A stretch of DNA of 64,000 nucleotides from Sorghum bicolor (Eukaryota > Streptophyta > Magnoliopsida > Poales > Poaceae): the NCBI RefSeq assembly GCF_000003195.3, contig NC_012878.2:58962629-59026628 (forward strand), given 5' to 3'. The notes below the pieces were generated by a model, which did no database searches, was not told the DNA's origin, and saw nothing but the letters and a program-made list of their open reading frames with translations. Positions 1 to 9,574 of this stretch are shown here, piece by piece (within the stretch, counting starts at the first letter, position 1; every line of letters starts with the position of its first letter). The position numbers and the translations under genes were made by a program.

Positions 1-969
1 CTCTTCTTCCTTTGCTGTCCTTCCGCTTTTCTTCTTTTTCTTCTTCGATTTCTTCCCTTCAGCATCTTCCACAGGGGCAGCAGCAGCCACAGTTCCATCA
101 TCATTGGTGTCCTCAGGCTCAGGCTCCTCTGCAGGAGGTGGGCGACCCTCTATCCCCGCAAGGATCTGGTCGATGTCCTCACCATCCACATCCATCGTAA
201 ACCCTCCCTTCTTTTTCTTCTTCTTTGATTTCTTCCCCGCGGCATCATCCGCATCAGGGGCAGCCACAGGATCCTGAGCTTTCACCTCCTCTCGCTCAGG
301 CTCATCCACGAGCTGAGGATCCTCCTCCATCCCCGCAAGGATCTCATCGACGTTCTCACCATCCATCATAAACGCACCCTTCTTCTTTTTCTTCTTCTGC
401 TGCTTCTTTGCAGCTGCTGCGGCAGTCACTGAGGGCTCCTCATCCTCCTCCTCAGCCACAGGTGGGGGTGGTGGAGCAGGCTCGTCATCCTCGTCTTTGG
501 CAGGTGCCGAGCGAGGTCCCTTGTCCTTCTTCTTTTTCTTCTTCTTAGACTTGCTGAAGTCGTAATCGGGTTCGTCGTCGTCCTCGGCTGGATCGTTGCT
601 GGGCTCCGGCTTGGCCGCGGCAGCCGGGACGGGGTCCACCTCATCCTGGTCCTCGTCCTCCTCGCCGAGGGCGCTGAAGGCGCTGAAGGAGGCGGCGGGG
701 GCGGCGCCCTTCTTCTTCTTCTTCTTGCCGGTGAAGACGAGGTTGACGGGCTCGTCGTCGTCGTCCTCGCCGGCGGCGGGCGGCGGCGGCGGAGGGGGCT
801 CGTAGTCGTCGTCGTCAGGCGCGGCGGCCTTGCCCCCCTTCTTGCCCTTCTTGCCGCCCTTCTTGGGCTTCTCCTTGTCGGCGGCGGCGGGCGGGGCTGG
901 GTCGGCCGCGTCGTCCTGCGGGAAGGAGTACTCGTCGTCGTCGATGGCGACGTTCTTCTTGCGCCCCAT
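1..969 (-). CDS. eIF5B: eIF5B, N-terminal part (partial, runs off left edge)
   Basis: The reading frame is open from an ATG at 969 to the window edge, 323 codons without a stop. The protein starts MGRKKNVAIDDDEYSFPQDD and continues as alternating Lys-rich blocks (KKGGKKGKKGGK, KKKKKG) and acidic or Pro/Ala-rich blocks. Two copies of a GxxMDxEx(D/V)D(E/Q)ILAG segment follow a KKKKK(K)G stretch. This is the low-complexity N-terminal extension typical of plant eIF5B, the translational GTPase that joins the 60S subunit to the initiation complex. The GTPase domain would lie beyond base 1. The start is chosen because MGRKK is the usual eIF5B beginning and because a non-coding leader follows upstream. 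The call rests on composition and the MGRKK start, since no GTPase motif is visible. Confidence 0.8.
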   Translation of the reverse strand, partial: MGRKKNVAIDDDEYSFPQDDAADPAPPAAADKEKPKKGGKKGKKGGKAAAPDDDDYEPPPPPPPAAGEDDDDEPVNLVFTGKKKKKKGAAPAASFSAFSALGEEDEDQDEVDPVPAAAAKPEPSNDPAEDDDEPDYDFSKSKKKKKKKDKGPRSAPAKDEDDEPAPPPPPVAEEEDEEPSVTAAAAAKKQQKKKKKKGAFMMDGENVDEILAGMEEDPQLVDEPEREEVKAQDPVAAPDADDAAGKKSKKKKKKGGFTMDVDGEDIDQILAGIEGRPPPAEEPEPEDTNDDGTVAAAAPVEDAEGKKSKKKKKKSGRTAKEEE

Positions 970-1357
970 CGGCGGCGAGCTTGGAGGCCCTAGGGTTTGG
1001 GTTGGGGGCGGGAAAGAATGCGGCGGGCGGGCGGGCGGAGATCGACGCGGCGGGGGCGAGGTGTGGAAGAGAAAGGAAAGCAAGGAAAACCCTACTTGCG
1101 TTTGCGTGGGCGATGATGCGATGCGATGGAATTGGAATTGGAATTGGAATTGGAATTTGGGGTTGCCAAACAGATTTGGGACTTGAGTTTCTCTTTATTT
1201 CTGCAATCAAACACAACTGATTTGGGACTTGGAGTATATGCTATTTATTACTTTACAATTTCCGCACACTGTATTTGCATACGTATTAATATTCATACGT
1301 ACACCCTATTGACAACAATGAGAAGTGTATGAGTGATGTCATCTTCTCTTGTGACAA
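970..1357. other. eIF5B leader/promoter region
   Basis: On the minus strand this holds the 5' leader of eIF5B: an AAACCCTA-type motif near 965-995 (plus strand ccctagggttt) and a GC-rich tract, then AT-rich sequence beyond about 1190. I see no other gene. The short ORFs on both strands are low-complexity readings of the leader. Confidence 0.5.
1128..1157. repeat. Hexanucleotide microsatellite (GGAATT)n
   Basis: About five perfect GGAATT units lie in tandem some 160 bp upstream of the eIF5B start codon, in its probable leader or promoter. Confidence 0.9.
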
Positions 1358-1597
1358 GGCCTTGTTTAGTTGACGAGGTGAAAAACTTTTAGTTACTGTA
1401 GTACTTTCGTTTTTATTTGATAATTATTATTTAACTATGGACTAATTAAGCTTAGAATATTCGTTTCATAAATTACAGGCAAACTATGTAATTAGTTATT
1501 TTTTATCTATATTTAATGTTCATATATGTGCCACAAGATTTGATATAACGGAGAATCTTGAAAAAGGTTTTGGATTTTAGATGAACTAAAGAAGGCC
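1358..1597 (-). mobile_element. MITE, GGCCTTGTTTAG family, copy A
   Basis: A ~240 bp element with inverted ends GGCCTTGTTTAGTT / AACTAAAGAAGGCC. It shares its internal body with the copies at 6962, 7199, 7485, 7709, 23740, 62614 and 63204, here in reverse orientation. Flanks CAA/TAA are a degenerate 3-bp duplication. Clean 3-bp duplications at two other copies suggest a PIF/Harbinger (Tourist)-type element. Confidence 0.8.
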
Positions 1598-1958
1598 TAA
1601 AAATGACATCACAAGTGGCATATACGTGTGGATTTGTTGGCTCCACACAATGCTACATCTCATGGACCATTGTATTTTCAAGTGATGAGGAAAAAAAGAA
1701 AAAGGAAGATACAAAACTCTAAGTCTAATATAACTTAGATTTTTTTTTAACAGCGGGACTCGTATCAACTTGAACATTAATGTGTATTTGGTTGGTGATG
1801 TCATTGCACTACACAGCTTGACGAAGCTTAGGCATGTCACACAACTATCACAACCCCCTAGTTCATTATTCGTAGCAAAGTGTGGCGAATGTTTGGCTCA
1901 TGTTTCATTCGCCAAAGCTGGCATGGCGCACTCACAACACTGTCTAAAACCGCCCTTA

Positions 1959-2256
1959 GCCTTTGTTCGTCAGAGCTCCCAAAGTTGATTCTCTTCTAAA
2001 TCCAATAGGAGCTTTGTCAAACAGTTTTTTAGGCGGAGAGAGAATCGATTCTTTTCTGATTGTATGGAGTGATTTTCTGAAATCAACTAAGAGGCTAGGA
2101 GCTAGAAAAGTAGTTTCTCCTGATTTTGTGAAGTGGTTTTCCATCGTAATTTTGAGAGTTTATGCTAAAGAATTAAAGAGAATCATTTTCAATCATGGAG
2201 TCACTTTTTTAGAATCAACTTCCATATAGAATTAGAATCAGCTACCAAACAGGCCC
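1959..2256. mobile_element. Tourist-like MITE flanked by TTA
   Basis: A ~298 bp segment flanked by TTA at 1956-1958 and 2257-2259. The left end reads GCCTTTGTTCGTCAGAG and the right end, reversed, GGGCCTGTTTGGTAGC, an imperfect terminal inverted repeat. The interior is AT-rich and non-coding with self-complementary stretches around GATTCT. Confidence 0.55.
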
Positions 2257-2259
2257 TTA

Positions 2260-3577
2260 GAATCAAATTTCATAGAGAAGCAGAACTATTTGCTATAATA
2301 CTTGCAGTGAGAAAGCCAAAGCCAAAAGAGACAGACCGTAGCGAGTGGTGAGGTCGGCTGGCTTAGAATCCAGTGGAAGATTTGCCTATTTTATATATAG
2401 AAAACTAAAATAGGCTAGGTAGATTTTTGGGTGGAAGAGACGAACCCACAACCAATCATGTGATCAAAAGTTACTCTATTATGGGTCCTTTCCAGTAGAG
2501 TTTTTGGTTAAGGCTTTTTTTGCCGGTTTAATAAAAAAATCCTAGCAAATGAGCACATTAAAACTTAATGAAAAAAAAGGTAAAAGTGAAACAGTTCTAG
2601 GGCCAGAACTCGAAGTCATAAAAGTGCAGTATTTTCTGGCTTCTTCGTTTTTGATTAAAATGATCAAGATTCCACTCTGAATATCTTAACCACTTACTTG
2701 GCAAGGAGTAGTTCGTTGTAAGATTTTTTTTCTAGTTTATGTGTAGACAAAAAGAGGGTTTAACACTCCATTTTTGTTGAAAACATGATCGTAACGCAGA
2801 CTGGAGACATTGTTTGCACCTTATCCACGTTCACCAACTTAACGTACGAAAGTTAGGCGGTCATCAGTTTCAGGACAACACTAGTCCAAGCACATCGAAA
2901 AGACTGCACTGATGTTGTCGGTCGTAACATGCTGTTGTCGATGCAGCTTGGATTCAGAAAGATTGCATAACATAACATGCTCCTCAGACTGTCAAGTTCA
3001 CTAGTTATCAGCATGGCTTGAGTGGCAGAATAAGATGCATCAGCATGACAGAATGGGGTGTCATCCTCATCAGCAAAACAGTAATTCTGTTGGCAACCGA
3101 ACTTTAATAACCTCGGTCGCCAAGAACAAAGTCCTGTTACAGACGATGTCGTATATTATACAGGCACATCCCATTTGTTGCAGAAACTACTACGGTATAG
3201 TATTCTTGCACTGCTAATCTGCTACTACACATCAAAGCACAAGTACAGTGCTCAATTAGGTAGTTTAGTGCTAGCAGTTTCTGTTGTACCTTTACCTGAT
3301 AATAACAGAAACAATGCCCCAAACCCAATCAGTGATAGCTACTTGCAATCTACAAATGTATGCTATATATTTCAGCTTTGGACCCTAGAACCAACCACCT
3401 TACCTCGTCAGCCCAATCTCCAACCAGATTAGATCTTAGTGTATGACTCTGTAGTTCTGTACGCTGAACCAACGTGGCAGCCTATATGGTTGTGGAAAAA
3501 GACCAGTGTTGGGCTAACCAATGTACATGTGCAACAGAGTAACTATTGTTATCGTCCAAGTCTTCCCGAATCTGTGG
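2260..3577. other. Intergenic and PP2C 3' flank
   Basis: No gene is supported. The part nearest 3577 should include the 3' UTR of the PP2C gene on the minus strand. The rest is AT-rich sequence with scattered short ORFs that lack family signatures. Confidence 0.5.
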
Positions 3578-5971
3578 CTATGTTCTGCTCTTGAACTTTC
3601 TATGTGACTTGAGGTCGACTACAATGACGGTTATGTTGTCTTTGCTCCCCTTCTGGAGAGCCAGCTTTGACAAATATTCAGCAGCTGCTTGAGCTGCTTC
3701 ATCTGCTGAATCACCGCTTCTTTGGGCTGATGATGAGGCGTCTGCATTCTTCTTGTGCCAAAGCAGTATGCGCTTGCGGGCAGCATCACATACCTCCTCA
3801 TTTGACATTACATCCCAAAGGCCATCGCTTGCAATAATTAGGCACTCGTCATCTTTAGCACGGGCAACGATTGTGACCTCAGGGACTGGGATTACATATG
3901 GCTTCAGGTATCTGTCCCCTGCATATAGATCAACAATATGTCATCTCCTGCTTTTAGCAATCAATCAAAATCACACCATCATGTACCATCACTGTTGTCA
4001 TTTGTCTATCACTCTATCTGATGTTGGGAGAAATAAACGGTCGAAACAGCACTTGGTTGATGGTCACTTTTTCATCCACAAATCTATCCGGTTGTAGTCA
4101 AGTTTAAGTGAGATACACTGGAACACTGAAACAAAGGCGCCACACAGTACACGAGGCTCTAAAAGTTCAATAAAATAAAGATAAAGATCACTGGGCATGA
4201 CCAGTTGACCCTCTCCTGCGACTGCAAGGAGTCCTTGATTATAGAACATAATAAAGTCCAAGTAATGAATAAGATTAACTTAATTGTGGACTCCTGTGGG
4301 TGAAAGGAAATCTTCAAAGCTCAACAGATGCGCATAACAGCCTAATTTCCTCACAAGCCTGGAAGCACTACAGCTTTGTAACCAACCACACATGCACGGA
4401 GGCTTATTACAGTCTGTGCTGCATAGTCAGCGAAACATTCCAAACCACACAACTGTTTGCTATCCAACAGAAGTCCATACCATTTTATCCAGTGGCGTAA
4501 TCAAATTTCAAAGTTGGAACTCATTAGGTTTCCATAACCGACAAGCAAACTTTTGACTCTATCAAAATCAAAGCATACATCCCTAAAGCGAAACTGCAAC
4601 AAATCAAATAGCCAATAATTTGGCAAAGAATAGAATGGAGCAGTCAACAGCATTCCAAGTGGTGACAGCTACATATTGTACCCTTGTTGTAAGTAGTCTG
4701 ATTAACTAGTCTGTAGTTTTTCAGGAATTGAAGACTGCGCGGATGTATAGGGAATCATAAACCAGTGTTGCTCTCATGACATGAAGAGGACAGGGACGCG
4801 TACCAATTGACCGGGACATGGCAAGAACACCGAGAACTCGATAGCCATTCCAATTGATGACCTTGCCCCCTTGGGCCTCAATCCTCGCATACTCATCTTC
4901 CCTGTTTGGCTGTAACAAGAAGAAGAGCCAATGAGCAACACACCATACAATCAAACTAGTAACCTGGACAGAATCCACATAGTGAGTGAAACAAGTAGAA
5001 TAGTTGACCCGAGAAGAGATGGGTGGCTTACTTTATGGTCCACGGACAGCGTCAGGGGCTGCTTGCCCCGGCAGAGCACTGCTCGCGAGTCGCCGCAATT
5101 GGCAACGATGACATGCGATGAGCAGACAAGCGCAGCCACCGCTGTTGACCCCACGGTGTCTGGAGCCACAGGCTTGCCTTGGGTGGCCGCGTTTCCTCCC
5201 ACCTCTGCATCAACACGGCTGAAGCAGTCCACAAAGGCCTTCTCCCAGTGCTTGTGAGTATTATTAGGGTCAAGAGCACTCAAGTCAGCGTCGGACGCGG
5301 CCTCCTGTGCCTTGGTGAGCTCCTCCGCCAGTACCTTGTGGATTCTCTCCCGGCAGTAGTTGGCGACCTGCAGCAGCGGGATTCATTGATCAGGGAGCTG
5401 GGAGGTGGAGTAATAATCGAGTGGTATGCAGGTGGTGGTGGTGGTGGTGAATCGACGCGCGCGCAACCTGAAGGCCGCCGTGGCCGTCGTAGACGCCGAA
5501 AAAGTGCGTGGGAAGGCGGAAGGAGGCCCGGTCGAGGCCGTCGACGGGCGCGTCGCCGGCGAGCATCCAGAGCGGGACGTGGAAGAAGGTTGGCAGCACG
5601 CGGGCGGCGTCCTCCATCTCGGGTCGTCGGCCGCACACGGACTCGAGCCCCCAACGCGGCACGCAGTCGAGCGCGAAGACGCTCCTAGCGGGAGCTGCAG
5701 CTGCGGAGGCCCTGGGCCCGGAGGCGGGGAGAGAGGTGGAGGCGGAGGCGACGAGGTCGTCGAGCACGAGAGCGGAGCCGAGGTCGGCGAATCCCTCGAA
5801 GTCGGCGGTGGCGACGCTGCTGCAGTCGCTGGCGACGGAGCAGGGGCTCCCGGGCGCGGAGTCGGGCTCCGGCTGCTGCGGCGGCATCGCGGCGGCTGGA
5901 GGAGCGGAGTCGTCTATGAAGTCAGCGACTGCGGCGAAGAGCTCGAGGCCCCCCGCGGTGAGGTCGTCCAT
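3578..5971 (-). CDS. Clade A protein phosphatase 2C (ABA co-receptor type)
   Basis: A Mg/Mn-dependent Ser/Thr phosphatase resembling ABI1/ABI2/HAB1, which inhibit SnRK2 kinases until bound by ABA-loaded PYR/PYL receptors. Exons (minus): 5971-5468, 5367-5032, 4909-4804, 3918-3578. Phases agree and give 428 aa. An N-terminal Ala/Ser-rich extension precedes the catalytic domain. That domain carries [23 protein letters not shown] (metal-binding D162), [25 protein letters not shown] and [12 protein letters not shown]. Trp300 in [12 protein letters not shown] matches the tryptophan that docks into the ABA-bound receptor gate, which separates clade A from other PP2Cs. All expected motifs are present and nothing is broken. 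The start is the first Met of a GC-rich first exon. Biochemical function is assigned from motifs; the receptor partners are inferred from the clade. Confidence 0.93.
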
Positions 5972-6961
5972 GGGATTGGTCAGGGCAGAGAGCCATTGGC
6001 GGCGGTAGTGGTGGCGCTCCCGTGGCGTGATGCGCGTCGGGGAGTGGGGGTGCGTGGCGGGGGCTCGTAGGCAGATCTGAAAAGGGTGGGCTGGGAGAGG
6101 GACGGGACGGGATGGGATGGGATCGAATCCAAGAGTAGGTGAGGGGAGATCAGGGTGTCACGGGCGGTGCCCTGGCGGCGACGGAAGCCGCCCGCGGCCG
6201 CAGGCAGGCAGGCAGGCCGGCGCGAGTGGAGTTGAGCGAAGCCGCGCCGCCCCCCGCCCGCCCGCCCGCCCGCGCGCGCACGGTGGTCGGTGGAGCGTGA
6301 AAGGGCTGGGCTGGCTGGCCGATGCAGGGGGAGAGGAGGAGGAGGAGGAGGAGGAGGAGAGGAATGGCTGGGCAGCCACGGGGAGGCCCACCTGGCAGTG
6401 TTGGCCATGGACTGGATGGATTCGGTTCAGGCGCGGCGTGGGGCCCTCTCCGGACGGAGCGTAACGTGCTTCCTTTTTGGGGAGATTGATTGATTGATTG
6501 ATTGATTTGTGTGAGCGCGCACACACAGAAGAAGAGGAGAGGTGGTGGCGTCACGTGGTGACGTCTGGGCCGTTGAGGCAGGCAGGCAGGCATCTGGGCT
6601 GGGCCCTCCCCGTCCATCCGTGGTGGGCCAATGATCGAGGGGGAACGGGAAACGGAAGTGACCGACCGAGAGACGGACTTGCACGGCCCACACGCCCACA
6701 CCACGCTGCAGCAGCGGATGATGCACGGCAGGCGGCACGACAGGCGACGGCGACGTGCCCAAGTCTCCCTCGTCCCGTGCAACACGTTTCCTTTGCCTGC
6801 CTTTTTGCCTTTTTACTGTCTGTCTGCGGCCTGCTCCATCCATTCTGGTTTCTCGCTGCTGCAGCTGCACGCCTGCACGGCATGTCGGCGTCCACGAGCA
6901 GAGAGACACCGCCAGATATGGACATCATCAAGCGTGCCAAGATACGCGTTTCTATCTACTA
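5972..6961. other. PP2C leader and promoter, simple-sequence rich
   Basis: GC-rich upstream region of the PP2C gene with several simple repeats: (GCAG)n near 6203, (CCCG)n near 6256, (GGA)n at 6334-6360 and (TGAT)n near 6485-6507. The many overlapping ORFs on both strands are repeat-driven and carry no family signature. Confidence 0.6.
6551..6563. promoter_or_regulatory. Palindromic G-box/ABRE-like site upstream of PP2C
   Basis: TCACGTGGTGACG contains CACGTG with an ACGTGG core, about 580 bp upstream of the PP2C ATG. bZIP factors of the ABF/AREB group bind such sites, and clade A PP2C genes are commonly ABA-induced. The functional link is inference. Confidence 0.45.
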
Positions 6962-7202
6962 GGCCTTGTTTACCTTCTTTAGTTCCCAAAATTTTTCAAG
7001 ATTCCCTATCACATCGAATCTTGCGGCATACGCATGAAGCATTAAACATAGACAAAAACAAAAACTAATTACGCAGTTTACCTGTAAATCGCCAGACGAA
7101 TCTTTTGATCCTAGTTAGTCTATGATTTGATAAAATTTGCCACAAACAAACGAAAGTGCTACAATAGCGAAATCCAAAATTTTTTCCAAACTAAACAAGG
7201 CC
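6962..7202 (+). mobile_element. MITE, GGCCTTGTTTAG family, copy B
   Basis: A 241 bp copy with ends GGCCTTGTTTA and AAACTAAACAAGGCC. The body includes the CACATCGAATCTTGCGGCAT and ATTAAACATAGAC segments shared by the family. It begins just after CTA, and its right end abuts copy C directly. Confidence 0.85.
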
Positions 7203-7436
7203 TTAGTTCCAAAAAATTTTGCAAAATTTTTCAGATTTCCTGTCACATCAAATCTTTAGATGTATGCATAGAGTATTAAATATAGACAAAAATAAAAACT
7301 AATTACACAGTTTGGTCGAAATTTACGAGACAAATCTTTTGAGGATAGTTAGTTCATGATTGGACAATATTTGTTAAATACAAACGAAATCGGTACTATT
7401 CACATTTTGCAAAAAAATTTGAAACTAAACAAGGCC
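7199..7436 (+). mobile_element. MITE, GGCCTTGTTTAG family, copy C
   Basis: A second copy in the same orientation, fused to copy B. Its left end reads GGCCTTAGTTCC, consistent with a loss or insertion at the shared boundary. Its right end is GAAACTAAACAAGGCC. Confidence 0.8.
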
Positions 7437-7484
7437 CTAGTAGTATACACCGTCCTCTGCGTGCATCTTTTCTCTTAGCGCCGG

Positions 7485-7706
7485 GGCGTTGTTAGTTCAG
7501 GCTGAAAACAAGATTCTCCGTCACATCGAATTTTGCGCCACATGCATAGAGTATTAAATATAGACGAAAATAAAAACTAATTGCACAGTAAATCACGAGA
7601 TGAATCTTTAAAGCCTAGTTACTCTATGATTGGATAATGTTTGTCAAATAAAAACGAAATTGCTACAGTTCCGAAAACTTTTCAGTTTTCGGAACTAAAC
7701 AAGGCC
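7485..7706 (+). mobile_element. MITE, GGCCTTGTTTAG family, copy D (eroded 5' end)
   Basis: The body matches the family from CCGTCACATCGAATTTTGCG onward, and the right end GAACTAAACAAGGCC is intact. The left end is degraded (GGGGCGTTGTTAGTTCAG). Confidence 0.75.
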
Positions 7707-7708
7707 CG

Positions 7709-7862
7709 GGCCTTGTTTAGTTTAATATTAAATATAAATTAAAAATAACTAATCTCACAATTTGTCTATAATTTGTGAGACAAATCTTTGAGCTTAGTTA
7801 GTCTATGATTGAATAATATTTGTCAAATACAAACAAAAATGCTATAGTATTCATTTTGCGTT
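7709..7862 (+). mobile_element. MITE, GGCCTTGTTTAG family, copy E (truncated)
   Basis: Starts GGCCTTGTTTAGTTTAATATT directly after copy D with a shared GGCCCGGGCC junction. It has an internal deletion and ends near CATTTTGCGTTTAGCG without the right terminus. Confidence 0.75.
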
Positions 7863-9259
7863 TAGCGACGAAGCTGTAATTAGGCTCCGTTTATTTGAGT
7901 TTATGTGTCTAATCTATCAGTTATTTATCAGTATTTTTTCTCTTATAATAAATCATTAAAAAAGTACCTCTTGAAATTTCCCCACCAAAAGAATCCATAG
8001 AGCTCGACAATAGGCTGCAGTTTACACGCAAACCGGCCGGCCGGCCGGGCCAGGAATTTTGCAACAACGTTCGTCACCTCGGAAGACAGTACAACAGCAC
8101 AGACCAGGGAATGTCAAACGGTTCACACCCACTCTTGCACGGAAATGGGCTACCAAAACCAACACCACTGCAAGCCAAATTAAACAACCCCACCTCAACA
8201 AACCAACTTCATTCACTAGCCAAACCTATTTTCAGACATGTTTGGATCACTTGGAGTTTGGATACATGGACTGCTCTCAATGCATATTTTCATAGCATAG
8301 TTATCAAAACTATAACCTAGGTAACCGAGCTAAATGAGTTTTATAAGGATGAAACTCCTCTCTCATCTGATAAAACTCCTTCATTTAATGATCCTGCCAA
8401 GTTAACAATTTTGCTTATGTGACACTCTATTTAGGGGGTGTTGGGACTGCTCCTCTACTCCACAAACTCCACTGTGGAACAGATCCACAAAAAACTGGAG
8501 TTTGTAGAGTATGTTTTTAGGTGCTCACACAATTCCACTTTTTTTTTTCTCGAACCGAGTGCGTGGAGCTGAAACCGTTTGGCTAAAAAATGTGGAGTGG
8601 AGCTGAAAAACATAGAGCAGAACAGTCCCAAACACCCCCTCAATGTGCATACCACTCACATAAAATATGCATTAAGACTTACAAAATATGCATTAAGACT
8701 TACCTAAGAGCAAATAACAGCAACTAGTTTATACTACTCGACACCTTTTAATTCACCCGTCTAGATAAGTTTAAGACTAGTCTAATCATCCAAACAGATC
8801 TTTTGAGTACTTACCTGCTATTGAATACTTACTGACACAAAAGAATAAAATTTGCCATGTTTGCTACTAGTGCAGTAACAGTTTTTTTTCTTCTCTTCCT
8901 TCAATAGGTGGATCTTTCACATGGGGCGATACTATTTCAATTTTCCCTCCTCTTTTTTTTTTTCCTTTCCTTACCAGAAGAGATTTCTTTTCCTTTGATG
9001 AGGAGCTTCCCTTGAACTTGTCTACTGAATTTATCGACAATTTAGCAATGTTTTTCTTTCCCAACAAATTAGCTCTTTGCATATGATTATGACAATGCCA
9101 TAGGTAAGCACAAGGAAAACACACGGGATGGGACGTGCTTCTTCTTCTTGCTGTTTCTTTAACTTTGCTCTTGATACGTTTGTTGAACAACTTTAGTATG
9201 TGCTAGTACTAAACTAAAAAGTCCTATGATCAAAAACCAACCCGACCCACTCTTTATAA

Positions 9260-9266
<7 letters not shown>
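7863..9266. other. Intergenic tract with a second MITE and no supported gene
   Basis: AT-rich intergenic sequence. Apart from the inverted-repeat element at 8434-8639, I see no gene. A 107-codon minus-strand ORF at 8867-9190 is Lys-rich and has no recognisable domain. Confidence 0.5.
8434..8639. mobile_element. Tourist-like MITE with GGGGGTGTTGGGACTG ends
   Basis: A ~206 bp element whose left end GGGGGTGTTGGGACTG is inverted at the right end as CAGTCCCAAACACCCCC. Flanks TTA and TCA are consistent with a mutated 3-bp duplication. Confidence 0.7.
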
Positions 9267-9317
<51 letters not shown>

Positions 9318-9326
9318 TGTGTGTGT
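9267..9326. repeat. Compound microsatellite (CT)n(GT)n
   Basis: About 17 CT units run directly into 13 GT units. It lies downstream of the ALP1-like gene, about 250 bp past its stop codon. Confidence 0.95.
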
Positions 9327-9521
9327 TCAGTGTTCTACGAGGATGAGGATGATGAATTCAGGGTGATCTCCCCAGTACAGTTCAAACAATAGTAGTAGCA
9401 AACAACCCAATGAATAGTGAATTCCATGGATGGATGGATGGATGGTTCCAACGAGGGAGACGATCCGTGGAGACCGAGTAGGCAGTAGCATAGCAGAAGA
9501 AGAATCTGATGGAACGAACCG

Positions 9522-9544
9522 ACGACGACGACGACGACGACGAT
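9522..9544. repeat. (GAC)n trinucleotide repeat in 3' UTR
   Basis: Seven or more GAC/CGA units lie 30-50 bp past the stop codon of the ALP1-like gene. A separate (GGAT)n run lies near 9428-9444. Confidence 0.85.
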
Positions 9545-9574
9545 GCAGAGGCAGGGCGAATTGAATGAATTCAT

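Noticed and set aside
815..1216. 133-codon minus-strand ORF over the eIF5B start
   Set aside because: It is a shifted reading of the eIF5B first exon and its leader. The eIF5B frame beginning MGRKK is the better explanation.
5426..6070. Plus-strand ORFs of 166-214 codons
   Set aside because: They are antisense to the first exon of the PP2C gene and have no recognisable features.
6117..6962. Many overlapping ORFs upstream of the PP2C gene
   Set aside because: They arise from simple repeats (GGA, GCAG, CCCG, TGAT) and show no codon bias or domain.
8867..9190. Lys-rich 107-codon ORF with a WHCHNH stretch
   Set aside because: I considered a retrotransposon zinc-knuckle, but the CX2CX4HX4C spacing is absent and there are no neighbouring gag or pol motifs.
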